Source of the DNA: Acidimicrobiaceae bacterium
GTDB lineage: Bacteria > Actinomycetota > Acidimicrobiia > Acidimicrobiales > Palsa-688
Direction of reading: 5' to 3'
Length of the DNA stretch: 5,348 bases
NCBI GenBank assembly: GCA_027334785.1
Contig: DAHWQF010000265.1
Coordinates: 1 to 5,348 of the forward strand
The stretch's first letter is position 1, and every line of letters starts with the position of its first letter. Both the position numbers and the translations under genes were made by a program. Positions 1-5,348 of this stretch are shown here, in pieces. The notes beneath the pieces were generated by a model that was not told the DNA's origin, did no database searches, and worked only from the letters and a program-made list of their open reading frames with translations.

Positions 1-25
1 GCACAACGTACTCGGCGATCCAGCG

Positions 26-433
26 TCATGGCACGATCTCGAAGGCGTCGCAGTGCCTTGGGCGAAGCGCCTGGAAGTGGCGCCGGTCGAGAGTCGCTAC
101 GAGTGGGGTCTTGAGCCGTTCGGCCAGCACCGCAACCGAAGCGTCCGTGCCTCCAAGAGGAAAATCGCCGTACTGCCCTACCATCTCGGCAATCCGCGCC
201 CACTCCTCAGGGAAGGGAGCTTCAACTTCGTACGCCGACAGCGAAGCAAGAAAACGAGCCTCAGCTTCTGGCCCAAGGCGGGAACCGATCAGGTACGTCA
301 CCTCGGCCACCACAAGAGCCGGTATGACAAGCGCCCGGCCAGGAGCGGACAGAGCCGCCGTACAAGCCTCATGGTCCTCATCGTCAAGGTCAGCAGCCGC
401 GTACAGAGGACCGCTGTCGACCACGCATATCAA
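26..433 (-). CDS. vapC: PIN-domain ribonuclease toxin, VapC family
   Basis: This is a 135-residue protein of normal length for a single PIN domain. The four acidic residues expected of the metal-binding active site are present: D6 in the opening VVDSGPLYA motif, E44 in VVAEVTYLI, D97 in GGTDASVAVL and D116 in TLDRRHF. VapC toxins are magnesium-dependent RNases, usually cutting tRNA or rRNA and held inactive by a cognate VapB; the RNA target cannot be read from sequence. The start is a TTG at 431-433 that overlaps the antitoxin stop (TTGA), with an AGGCGG-like ribosome site about 9 bases upstream. The only nearby alternative is GTG at codon 4, which would remove residues just before D6. It is the second gene of a two-gene operon. 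The sequence is intact, so the toxin is probably active. Family assignment is strong; the exact start is less certain. Confidence 0.93.
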   Translation of the reverse strand: MICVVDSGPLYAAADLDDEDHEACTAALSAPGRALVIPALVVAEVTYLIGSRLGPEAEARFLASLSAYEVEAPFPEEWARIAEMVGQYGDFPLGGTDASVAVLAERLKTPLVATLDRRHFQALRPRHCDAFEIVP

Positions 434-678
434 GGTCGTCCGCCTCGCAAGGCCTCAGGTGTCCATTCCTCGGCCAAGATTTGCTCGATGTCGTGGGCCG
501 TGGTCGCGTGTCCGCTCCTCCCGAGGCCCACGAAGCCAGGTTTACGCCCTGTCTCAAGCCCCAACCGTCCTGCAAGGGCTTGCCGGGCCACTTCAGATAC
601 CGAGACGCCCCGCCGACGGGCCTCCCTGCGTGCCGCTTCAGCCAGACCGTCAGGCAGGGAGATAGTGATGCGCGTCAT
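430..678 (-). CDS. vapB: Ribbon-helix-helix antitoxin, VapB family
   Basis: This 82-residue protein begins MTRITISLPDGLAEAARREA, a classic ribbon-helix-helix (CopG/Arc-like) start. The beta strand is at residues 2-8, followed by two helices to about residue 38 around a GVSVSEV turn. Residues 48-56 (GFVGLGRSG) and 62-72 (HDIEQILAEEW) match the usual VapB tail that wraps the PIN toxin. It should neutralise the downstream toxin and, with it, repress its own promoter. The ATG at 676-678 is the only usable start: an in-frame TAG lies just upstream at 688-690. The ribosome site is weak (AGG directly before the ATG), so translation may start on a nearly leaderless mRNA. Its stop overlaps the toxin start, implying translational coupling. 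Confidence 0.92.
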   Translation of the reverse strand: MTRITISLPDGLAEAARREARRRGVSVSEVARQALAGRLGLETGRKPGFVGLGRSGHATTAHDIEQILAEEWTPEALRGGRP

Positions 679-696
679 ACCTGCATACTATCATAC
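676..696 (-). promoter_or_regulatory. Three 8-bp-period CATAC repeats, candidate VapBC operator/promoter
   Basis: On the plus strand, CATAC occurs at 676-680, 684-688 and 692-696, exactly 8 bp apart; on the coding strand these read GTATG. The first copy includes the vapB start codon. A TATGAT hexamer (minus strand, 690-695) lies inside the array and could be a -10 element, which would put transcription start only a few bases before the ATG. No convincing -35 is visible. Ribbon-helix-helix antitoxins often bind short repeats of this sort overlapping their own promoter, so negative autoregulation is the natural reading. The repeats are seen directly; the regulatory role is inferred. Confidence 0.42.
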
Positions 697-800
697 TGGC
701 GCTACAGTTAGATACCCTGCTGAAGGAGATCGCGCAGGCGAAGCCTTGGAATGGCCCACTGACCTGGGAACATTTTGGAGTCTGTAACATGCACGGGCCC

Positions 801-895
801 TCGCCGGCGATGTCTGAATCCATGTAGCCGTGGTCCCCGGGCAGGGAACGGCCACGGAGGTAGGAGACGACCTCGCTCGCCACTTGGCGCCAGGG
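801..895. repeat. Left copy of a 95-bp direct repeat (4,453-bp period)
   Basis: This segment matches 5254-5348 in the same orientation with one difference: A at 818 against C at 5271. Bases 819-895 are exactly identical to the last 77 bases of the window. Homology ends abruptly at the left side (800/801). On the right it cannot be followed, because the other copy reaches the window end. On the minus strand the repeat encodes the same protein segment in both copies, with an Asp-to-Glu change at the mismatch. Confidence 0.95.
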
Positions 896-1385
896 GCACC
901 GTAGCGTCCCCGTGGGTGCCGCCGTTCAGGTCCCCGGTGAGCACGAAGGACCAATGTGCTTCGTGCCAGGCTGCGCCGCAGTTGCCCTCGGGCAAGGGCC
1001 CGGAGTAGAGCGTAGCGACGACGCCGGCTGCCAACGGCACTCGTGACTTATGAGGACAGGTGGGAGCAGGCAGGCGCAAAGCGCCGAGGGCCGCTACGGC
1101 GCCGGGGTAGGCATGGCCTTCGAAGTACCCGTAGTAGCTGGCCATAGTGCCGCAAGCCCCGACGCCGATGCCGGGGTGCTCGACAGGCAATGCCGACGCG
1201 CAGTGGTAGAGGGCGACCGAGTACTGGCTCGTGTTGGCTCTCACTTGCGCCGAGTTCGGCACCAGGCCGGCTCTCGGCAAAACCCGGGGGGCCTGCAGGG
1301 GGACCGAGGTCCGAGGTGCCGCGTAGGCCATGGCAGCGCCCACCACCGCAGGCCATTCCCGAATCGTGCTCCTGGCCGAGCTCAC
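801..1385 (-). pseudogene. Truncated, frameshifted copy of an unrecognised, probably exported protein
   Basis: The frame opens at a GTG (1383-1385) behind an AAGAGG-type ribosome site. It continues through a moderately hydrophobic segment (WPAVVGAAMAYAAP, residues 11-24) that could be an export signal. The downstream body has four well-spaced cysteines (in YHC, GAC, PTC and GNC) and Tyr/Gly-rich stretches such as ASYYGYFEGHAYPG. Around the G4 run at 893-896 the coding signal moves to another frame, which then reads WRQVASEVVSYLRGRS and GYMDSDIAG. Removing one base there joins the two parts as DATVPWRQVASEVV. Homology to the gene at the right edge of the window stops at 801, so about 53 C-terminal residues are missing; an intact protein would be about 248 residues. 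The shifted frame runs on into unrelated sequence. The family and function are not recognised. A sequence error at the homopolymer could explain the frameshift but not the truncation. Confidence 0.55.
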
Positions 1386-1470
1386 CTGCCTCTTTCCCGT
1401 TCTTCCAGTTCCCGCCCGGGTGGCCTCGCCAAATCGCGGTCACGGCTCATAGCCAGTTGCTAACATCGGC

Positions 1471-2721
1471 TTGGTGCAGCCCGACTTGGGCCACTGCACG
1501 AGCTACAAGGGGGTGAGGGTGCGAGACGGCCGAGCTCTGGCCCGACCCGCTGCCAATCCGGCCGGGAGCACCCTGACGTGCATAGTGGGCCCGGCCCGGC
1601 GCAGGGGGCCGCACGGTGGTGCTCGGCCTCGCCCCAACGAGCCGTCCACTGGCCCCGGGCGCCTATTCTCTCGTGGTTGGCCCCGCGGCCCAGTCAACCT
1701 CAGGGGTTGCTACCGGGCACGCCTCAGTCACCGACTTCGTTGTGGCCCCACAGCGCTCCCTGTCGGAACGGCTGAGCGTTGGCGGGCAGGCCTACGACGT
1801 CTGGGTGGCGACATCGGGCACAGGAGAGCCAGTCAGAGACGACCAGTACCTTGTGCCTGGGGCGGCGGGAGCGTGCTCACAAGCGGCGCGTCCTGGCGGT
1901 CCACGCGACGGACGCACAGGGGCGTGTGGTGACCGACAACAACCTGTCGAGCGAGCTCGAAGCCGACGCCGCACAAGAGCGCTGGCTCCGGCTCCAGCCC
2001 TCTTCCGAGGTGCCCGCCGTCCTTGGGCTCGACGCCAACAGCGTCGCTTGGGCAAAGGCCAACGGCCCAGGTAGCGTCCTAGGCAACTACCTGTGACGCG
2101 GCCGGCACCGTGCTCCATGCGCTCGGCACCGTGAACGGGGCTATGGGCTTCACCTCTTCGGCCCTCCAGGAGCTCTACCAGGCGGCGTGGGAGGCACAAC
2201 AAGCAGCGGCAGAAGCCGGCCCCCTGAGCGAGTCGCCGCCTCGTTTCCGCCGGCTGATGCGTTCATGGCAAAAGACGTGAACAGCCTCTTGCATTTCAGC
2301 TGGGCCTCAGAGCAGGCGGCGGTCACCAAGGCAGCAGCCGCCTATGCCACCGGCCGGGCACTCGACCCTGGCGCTCAGGTCGCTAAGCAACTCGCTGCCC
2401 AGGCCGACCCCATGGCGGCCGCTGTTGTCGCCGGGCACGACCTCGGCTATTTCATAGCCAGCTTCACCTTCATAGCCAGCTTCACCGGCTGGGACGAGCT
2501 ACGGGCGGGCTTTTACCAGGCCGTGGAACAGGCCGGCACCGAGAGCGCCTTCGTGGACGCTGCCCGGTCACTCGAGCACCGCCCACAACGTCGTGACCGG
2601 CAACCAGGTACTCTCCCTGCCGGCTGGCGGATTTGCCTTGTGGGACTTCAACTCCTGCGGCGTGAACACCTGGCGGGACAACGCGGTGAAAGTCGACCTG
2701 GCAGCTTCTCTGGGCACTTGA
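1471..2721 (+). pseudogene. Multiply frameshifted unrecognised gene with an Ig-like stretch, first gene of an operon
   Basis: No single frame is open, but protein-like sequence passes smoothly from frame to frame. Approximate segments are 1471-1600 (GHCTSYKGVRVRDGRA), 1600-1880 (LAPGAYSLVVGPAAQSTSG, VTDFVVAP), 1880-2093 (VLAVHATDAQGRVVTDNN), 2083-2224 (ALGTVNGAMGFTSSALQELY), 2224-2580 (DVNSLLHFSWASEQ, AAAYATGRALDPG) and 2580-2721 (GGFALWDFNSCGVNTWRD), ending at TGA 2719-2721. Joined, they give about 417 residues. The second segment resembles bacterial Ig-like extracellular domains; the rest is not recognised. Candidate shift sites include a G5 run at 1604-1608, a G4 run at 1859-1862 and a C5 run at 2220-2224. 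The start is uncertain: TTG 1471 or GTG 1474, with an in-frame stop at 1450. The stop lies one base before the next gene, so both were probably co-transcribed. It may be a decaying gene, or one hit by indel errors. Confidence 0.6.
2451..2486 (+). repeat. Perfect 18-bp tandem duplication inside the frameshifted gene
   Basis: The 18-base unit starting TTCATAGCCAGC occurs at 2451-2468 and again, identically, at 2469-2486. In the local frame it duplicates six residues (FIASFT FIASFT) without changing frame. This looks like a recent slippage duplication. Confidence 0.93.
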
Positions 2722-2722
2722 C

Positions 2723-5062
2723 ATGACCCGCGCGGGACTTTCGGGCGAGAAAACCATCGCGCCGGCTCCTCGCCGTGTCAAGCTAACGGCGTTGGTGGCC
2801 AGTGTGGCTTTGGCCTTTCCCGGCCTGGGCCCGCCGGCAACGCCGAGCACCCGGGGAGTGGCGACGCTTCGGGACGGGCTCATCGCCTTTCGGGACGCCC
2901 GCGGGATCGGGGTGATCAACCCGCTGGACGGCCGGCGGCACATGCTCTTGCCCGTGCCGCTCGGGTGCAGTTCAGCGGCAGGGGGCGTCGACCAGGTCGG
3001 GCTCGCTGGCCCGGTGTGGGCCCCGTCCGCTGGGCCCAACGCCAGCGTGTACTTCTGGGTCACCGATTGGCAGTACAAGCCCACCCCCGCCTGCAACCTC
3101 CCGGCCGTGCCGGGCTGGGTGGGAGCCGGAGGAGCGGTCCTCGTGCAAGCCGACCCCTTCAACGGCACTCTCAGGGCCGTGGCCGCAGCCCCCGACGGCC
3201 TGCCCTGCCAACTCGGGGAGGACTTGGTCGCCGTACCGGGGGCGCTCGCCTTCACCAACGGGGGCTGCGACGAGCCACAGGTGGAAGCTCTCGCCGTTCC
3301 CCTCCGCCCGGGTGCCCAGCCAGAGGGAGCCGCCCTGGCCGTCCCGGCGGGAAAGTTCGCCCCGCACTGTGGGGTCGGTGAGCGCCTTTTGGGCGAGGGG
3401 CCAGACGGCACAGTCCTGTTCCAGGAACTGGGTACCCAGTGCTCCCCGCCGCCGCCTTCTCTCCAGTGGTGGGGGCCGCCGGCCCACACGGTGGGCCTCT
3501 TTTCGCCCCGGCCGCCCCGTAGCACCTGGGACGAACTTCGTGGGTCAGCGTTGGCACCGAACGGAAGATGGGAGGCCTTCGCCTTGGGCGCCGGCGGTGC
3601 CGGCACCCTCAACCTCAAGACCGGGGCCTGGTCCAGCGCGCCATTACCGCGCTGCGCGGGACCGGCTTGTGAAGGCGCTCTGTCGGTGTCGTTCTCACCC
3701 AGTGCCGCCCAGATAGCGCTCGCTGCGAACGGGGACCTCGTAGTCGCCCCCGTCCCGAACGGTGGCCCGCCCGAGGTGTTGCTGGCCGGTGGCGTGGCCT
3801 CTGTGAGCTGGTCAGGCCCGGTCAGCTCCAAAGTTCCTCCTCCTGGCCCCGGGCCAACGCTGGCCGGCGCGCTGCCCTCCCTGTGGGCACCCTTGTCCAA
3901 GTTCTGGGGGAAGGGAGAGAAAGCTACGTGGCGGGTGGAGCCGGCCGCCATGGCTTCGCCCGTCGTTTCGGTGGTCTCGCTGCCTGAGCCGGCCAGTGCC
4001 CTCCTCATGGTCTCGGACCGGGTCGCCCTCGCCGCCGGCACTGTGGCCAGGCAGGCGGGCAGTTGGTGGCGCAGCACGGACGGCGGCCGCACTTGGACAG
4101 CGCTCAACGCCCATTGCGCCGAGTTGCAGGGGGCCACCGCGGGCTTCCTCCCCTGCCAAGTGAGCCAGATGGCTGCGCTGCCCGCCGGCGTGGCCCTGGC
4201 CAGGGGCGACCCAGGCTTGGGGCTGTGGCGCTCCACTGACGAGGGGCTCCGGTGGCAACGCGAGGCGCTCCAGGGGAGCTTGGTCGAGGCCGGGCCTTGG
4301 GCGGTTGGCCCCACCGCCTACCTGCTCGTTGAGGCCGCCCGAGCCAACGGCCAGCCTGTCCCCGCTGCCACCAGCTTCTCCCTGCTCGCCTCTAATGACG
4401 CGGGCATGACCTGGCACAAGCTCTTGTCTGTGCCGAGCGACGACCCGGCCAACGCGGCAGCGGGGCTTGAGCAGTTCTTCGTCTTGGGCCCTCAGCACTT
4501 TGCCGAGCTCTACAGGGCAGGAGATTGCTCTTTGCCCGCAGAGCTGCGGGTGAGCACCGACGACGGGCGGGCCTGGGCCGCGGTGCCACTTGGGCAGCTC
4601 CTCGTACCGGGTGCCCTGGCTGAAGCCTCGCCAGCCCGCTTGGTCCTGGGGGCCAGCTTCTGCGGGTCGGCTGCCCCGCATTACGGCGAGGGGTTGTTCA
4701 CCCATAGGGCCGGCTCGGTCGGCCACTGGACCGCTGCTCAGGTGCCTGCCGGCTATCGCGACCTCTACGGCACCGCCACCACGAGCCGCTTCCCGGCTCA
4801 TGCGCCCGCTGTCAAGCCGTTCTCCATCGCAGCCCTCGCCTTCCCAGGTGGCCAACAAGGGGTCGCGGTCGGCTCAGCCGTCCTCGCTGGCACCAACCGC
4901 TCCGGCGACCTCGCGGCCAGCCCCACCACGTCTGCGACCGAAGACCTTATTTTCGTCAGCTCGGACGCGGGCAACACGTGGCTGGACGAGTCGCTACCTG
5001 GCGCCGGCCTCAATGTGCTGAGCTGCGCGGGGCCGGGGCATTGCCTCGCCGCCCAGGGCTGA
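2723..5062 (+). CDS. Secreted double beta-propeller protein (TolB/WD40-like plus Asp-box repeats)
   Basis: This intact 779-residue protein starts with a signal-peptide-like segment: RR at 17-18, then a hydrophobic run at about 21-36 ending in Pro/Gly/Ala. There is no lipobox cysteine, so export as a soluble or loosely attached protein is likely. Residues of about 45-365 have PD40/TolB-like strand patterns, for example ALAPNGRWEAFALG and VSFSPSAAQIALAANGDLVV. A Pro/Gly linker follows (about 370-385). The C-terminal half carries five Asp-box (BNR) motifs of the S-x-D-x-G-x-x-W type at about 451-458, 504-511, 557-564, 611-618 and 747-753; the first four are spaced 53-54 residues apart, one per blade. 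Such folds occur in sialidases, sortilin-like and YCF48-like proteins, but no sialidase catalytic set was identified. A binding or scaffold role outside the cell is the safest inference. The ATG lies one base after the preceding stop, with no strong ribosome site, suggesting translational coupling. The end (SCAGPGHCLAAQG) has a cysteine pair. Confidence 0.85.
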   Translation: MTRAGLSGEKTIAPAPRRVKLTALVASVALAFPGLGPPATPSTRGVATLRDGLIAFRDARGIGVINPLDGRRHMLLPVPLGCSSAAGGVDQVGLAGPVWAPSAGPNASVYFWVTDWQYKPTPACNLPAVPGWVGAGGAVLVQADPFNGTLRAVAAAPDGLPCQLGEDLVAVPGALAFTNGGCDEPQVEALAVPLRPGAQPEGAALAVPAGKFAPHCGVGERLLGEGPDGTVLFQELGTQCSPPPPSLQWWGPPAHTVGLFSPRPPRSTWDELRGSALAPNGRWEAFALGAGGAGTLNLKTGAWSSAPLPRCAGPACEGALSVSFSPSAAQIALAANGDLVVAPVPNGGPPEVLLAGGVASVSWSGPVSSKVPPPGPGPTLAGALPSLWAPLSKFWGKGEKATWRVEPAAMASPVVSVVSLPEPASALLMVSDRVALAAGTVARQAGSWWRSTDGGRTWTALNAHCAELQGATAGFLPCQVSQMAALPAGVALARGDPGLGLWRSTDEGLRWQREALQGSLVEAGPWAVGPTAYLLVEAARANGQPVPAATSFSLLASNDAGMTWHKLLSVPSDDPANAAAGLEQFFVLGPQHFAELYRAGDCSLPAELRVSTDDGRAWAAVPLGQLLVPGALAEASPARLVLGASFCGSAAPHYGEGLFTHRAGSVGHWTAAQVPAGYRDLYGTATTSRFPAHAPAVKPFSIAALAFPGGQQGVAVGSAVLAGTNRSGDLAASPTTSATEDLIFVSSDAGNTWLDESLPGAGLNVLSCAGPGHCLAAQG

Positions 5063-5084
5063 GACCCGCTCAGGCGCCGGCCCG

Positions 5085-5147
5085 TACTCCTCAGGGGCGG
5101 CGGGAGCGTCTATTAGACGGCCGGCCACCACCGGCCCCTGAGGGGTA
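5085..5147. terminator. Long stem-loop between convergent genes, candidate bidirectional terminator
   Basis: Bases 5085-5098 pair with 5134-5147 in a 14-bp stem with one G-U pair; the core arms CCTCAGGGGC and GCCCCTGAGG are perfect. The 35-base loop contains a second small palindrome, CGTCTA-T-TAGACG, at 5107-5119. It begins 22 bases after the stop of the plus-strand propeller gene and covers the last codons of the convergent minus-strand gene. There is no clear U-tract, so intrinsic termination is plausible but unproven; it could instead be an mRNA-stabilising structure. Confidence 0.45.
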
Positions 5148-5348
5148 GGGCGCCATGGCCACGGCCAAGGCGAGGGCCGGCAGGGTGCCGTGGTAGGTGC
5201 TGGCAACATAAACATCGCGGCCTCGTTGCCAGTAGGTGCCGGTGTGCAGTCCGTCGCCGGCGATGTCTGACTCCATGTAGCCGTGGTCCCCGGGCAGGGA
5301 ACGGCCACGGAGGTAGGAGACGACCTCGCTCGCCACTTGGCGCCAGGG
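5091..5348 (-). CDS. C-terminal end of an unrecognised protein, partial; intact relative of the broken copy at 801-1385
   Basis: The frame is open from the window edge (first codons P-W-R-Q-V-A-S) to TGA at 5091-5093, giving 85 residues without the N-terminus. It includes VASEVVSYLRGRSLPGDHGY and GYMESDIAGDGLHTGTYWQR, then VYVASTYHGTLPALALAVAM and an Arg/Gly-rich tail. The first 31 residues are shared with the truncated copy at 801-895, differing by one Asp-to-Glu change. The remaining 54 or so residues supply exactly what that copy lacks. GTG at 5334-5336 could be called a start, but homology to the left copy shows the coding sequence continues upstream, off the window. It converges on the propeller gene with 28 bases between the stops. 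The family is not recognised and no catalytic motif can be named. Confidence 0.6.
   Translation of the reverse strand, partial: PWRQVASEVVSYLRGRSLPGDHGYMESDIAGDGLHTGTYWQRGRDVYVASTYHGTLPALALAVAMAPYPSGAGGGRPSNRRSRRP
5254..5348. repeat. Right copy of the 95-bp direct repeat, ending at the window edge
   Basis: It matches 801-895 in the same orientation with one mismatch (5271 against 818). The terminal 77 bases, 5272-5348, are exactly identical to 819-895. The window stops within a G run (CCAGGG), where the left copy has a fourth G. Whether homology continues beyond this point is unknown. Confidence 0.95.

Noticed and set aside
1..29. Possible third gene of the VapBC operon, ATG overlapping the toxin stop (ATGA), reading MTLDRRVRC
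   Set aside because: Only nine codons are inside the window and there is no independent evidence of coding.
53..787. Open plus-strand frame of 244 codons across the VapBC operon
   Set aside because: It is antisense to two well-supported genes, has no recognisable domain and is rich in Arg/Ser/Pro as expected of a complementary-strand frame in high-GC DNA.
1048..1463. Overlapping frames on both strands opposite or beside the broken minus-strand gene
   Set aside because: Their products are Arg/Gly/Pro-rich and lack family features. The chosen minus-strand frame has a good ribosome site and continues into sequence shared with the right-hand copy.
1386..1470. Divergent promoters between the broken minus-strand gene and the frameshifted plus-strand gene
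   Set aside because: A promoter is expected in this 85-bp gap, but no convincing -35/-10 pair could be picked out on either strand.
2482..4314. Open minus-strand frame of 610 codons
   Set aside because: It lies opposite the propeller gene, whose signal peptide and Asp-boxes are clear. The product is low-complexity Pro/Ser/Gly/Arg with no motif. Long antisense frames are common at this GC content.
3812..4858. Open minus-strand frame of 348 codons
   Set aside because: It is antisense to the propeller gene, has no domain and is Gly/Arg-rich.
2723..5062. Sialidase annotation for the Asp-box protein
   Set aside because: Asp-boxes mark the fold only. The catalytic arginine triad, Tyr/Glu pair and FRIP-type motif were not identified.
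5059..5073. Small hairpin CTGAG-ACCCG-CTCAG at the propeller gene stop
   Set aside because: The 5-bp stem does not extend and is likely by chance; the larger stem at 5085-5147 is the better candidate.
4994..5308. Minus-strand frame of 104 codons beside the right-edge gene
   Set aside because: It is an alternative frame of the partial minus-strand gene and runs into the antisense of the propeller gene. The frame shared with the left copy is the supported one.

Overview
The window is high-GC DNA. High G+C at third codon positions, secreted beta-propeller proteins and GTG/TTG starts suggest an actinobacterium-like genome, probably an uncultured one. No rRNA, tRNA, CRISPR array, transposase or phage structural gene was seen. 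The taxonomic guess rests on composition and style only.

Layout. (1) 26-678, minus strand: a compact VapBC-type toxin-antitoxin operon. It has a ribbon-helix-helix antitoxin, then a PIN-domain RNase toxin that starts on a TTG overlapping the antitoxin stop. Three CATAC repeats at an exact 8-bp period sit on the antitoxin start and are a candidate autoregulatory operator. (2) About 697-800: a short, less GC-rich junction with no complete gene. (3) 801-1385, minus strand: a broken copy of an unrecognised, probably exported protein. It carries one frameshift and is cut off abruptly at 801. (4) 1471-2721, plus strand: a divergent, unrecognised gene of about 417 codons, readable only by crossing five frameshifts; one stretch looks Ig-like. 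(5) 2723-5062, plus strand: an intact 779-residue secreted protein with a TolB/WD40-like N-terminal half and a C-terminal half carrying five Asp-box (BNR) motifs. It begins one base after the stop of the preceding gene, so the two once formed an operon. (6) 5085-5147: a long imperfect stem-loop between convergent genes. (7) 5091-5348, minus strand: the intact C-terminal end of the same unrecognised family as (3), running off the window.

The main structural point is that 801-895 and 5254-5348 are direct repeats, 4,453 bp apart, with one mismatch in 95 bp. The last 77 bases of the window are exactly identical to 819-895. Joining the two copies closes a 4,453-bp loop. The loop would reunite the N-terminal part of the minus-strand gene (left copy) with its missing C-terminal part (right copy), apart from one frameshift, next to the two plus-strand genes. 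This fits a tandem array, a circular or excisable module, or an assembly-graph branch with a 77-base overlap; sequence alone cannot separate these.

Taken together, the non-TA part looks like a module of surface or secreted proteins: one unknown minus-strand protein, one decayed plus-strand protein and one double-propeller protein. No defence or mobility function can be assigned to it.
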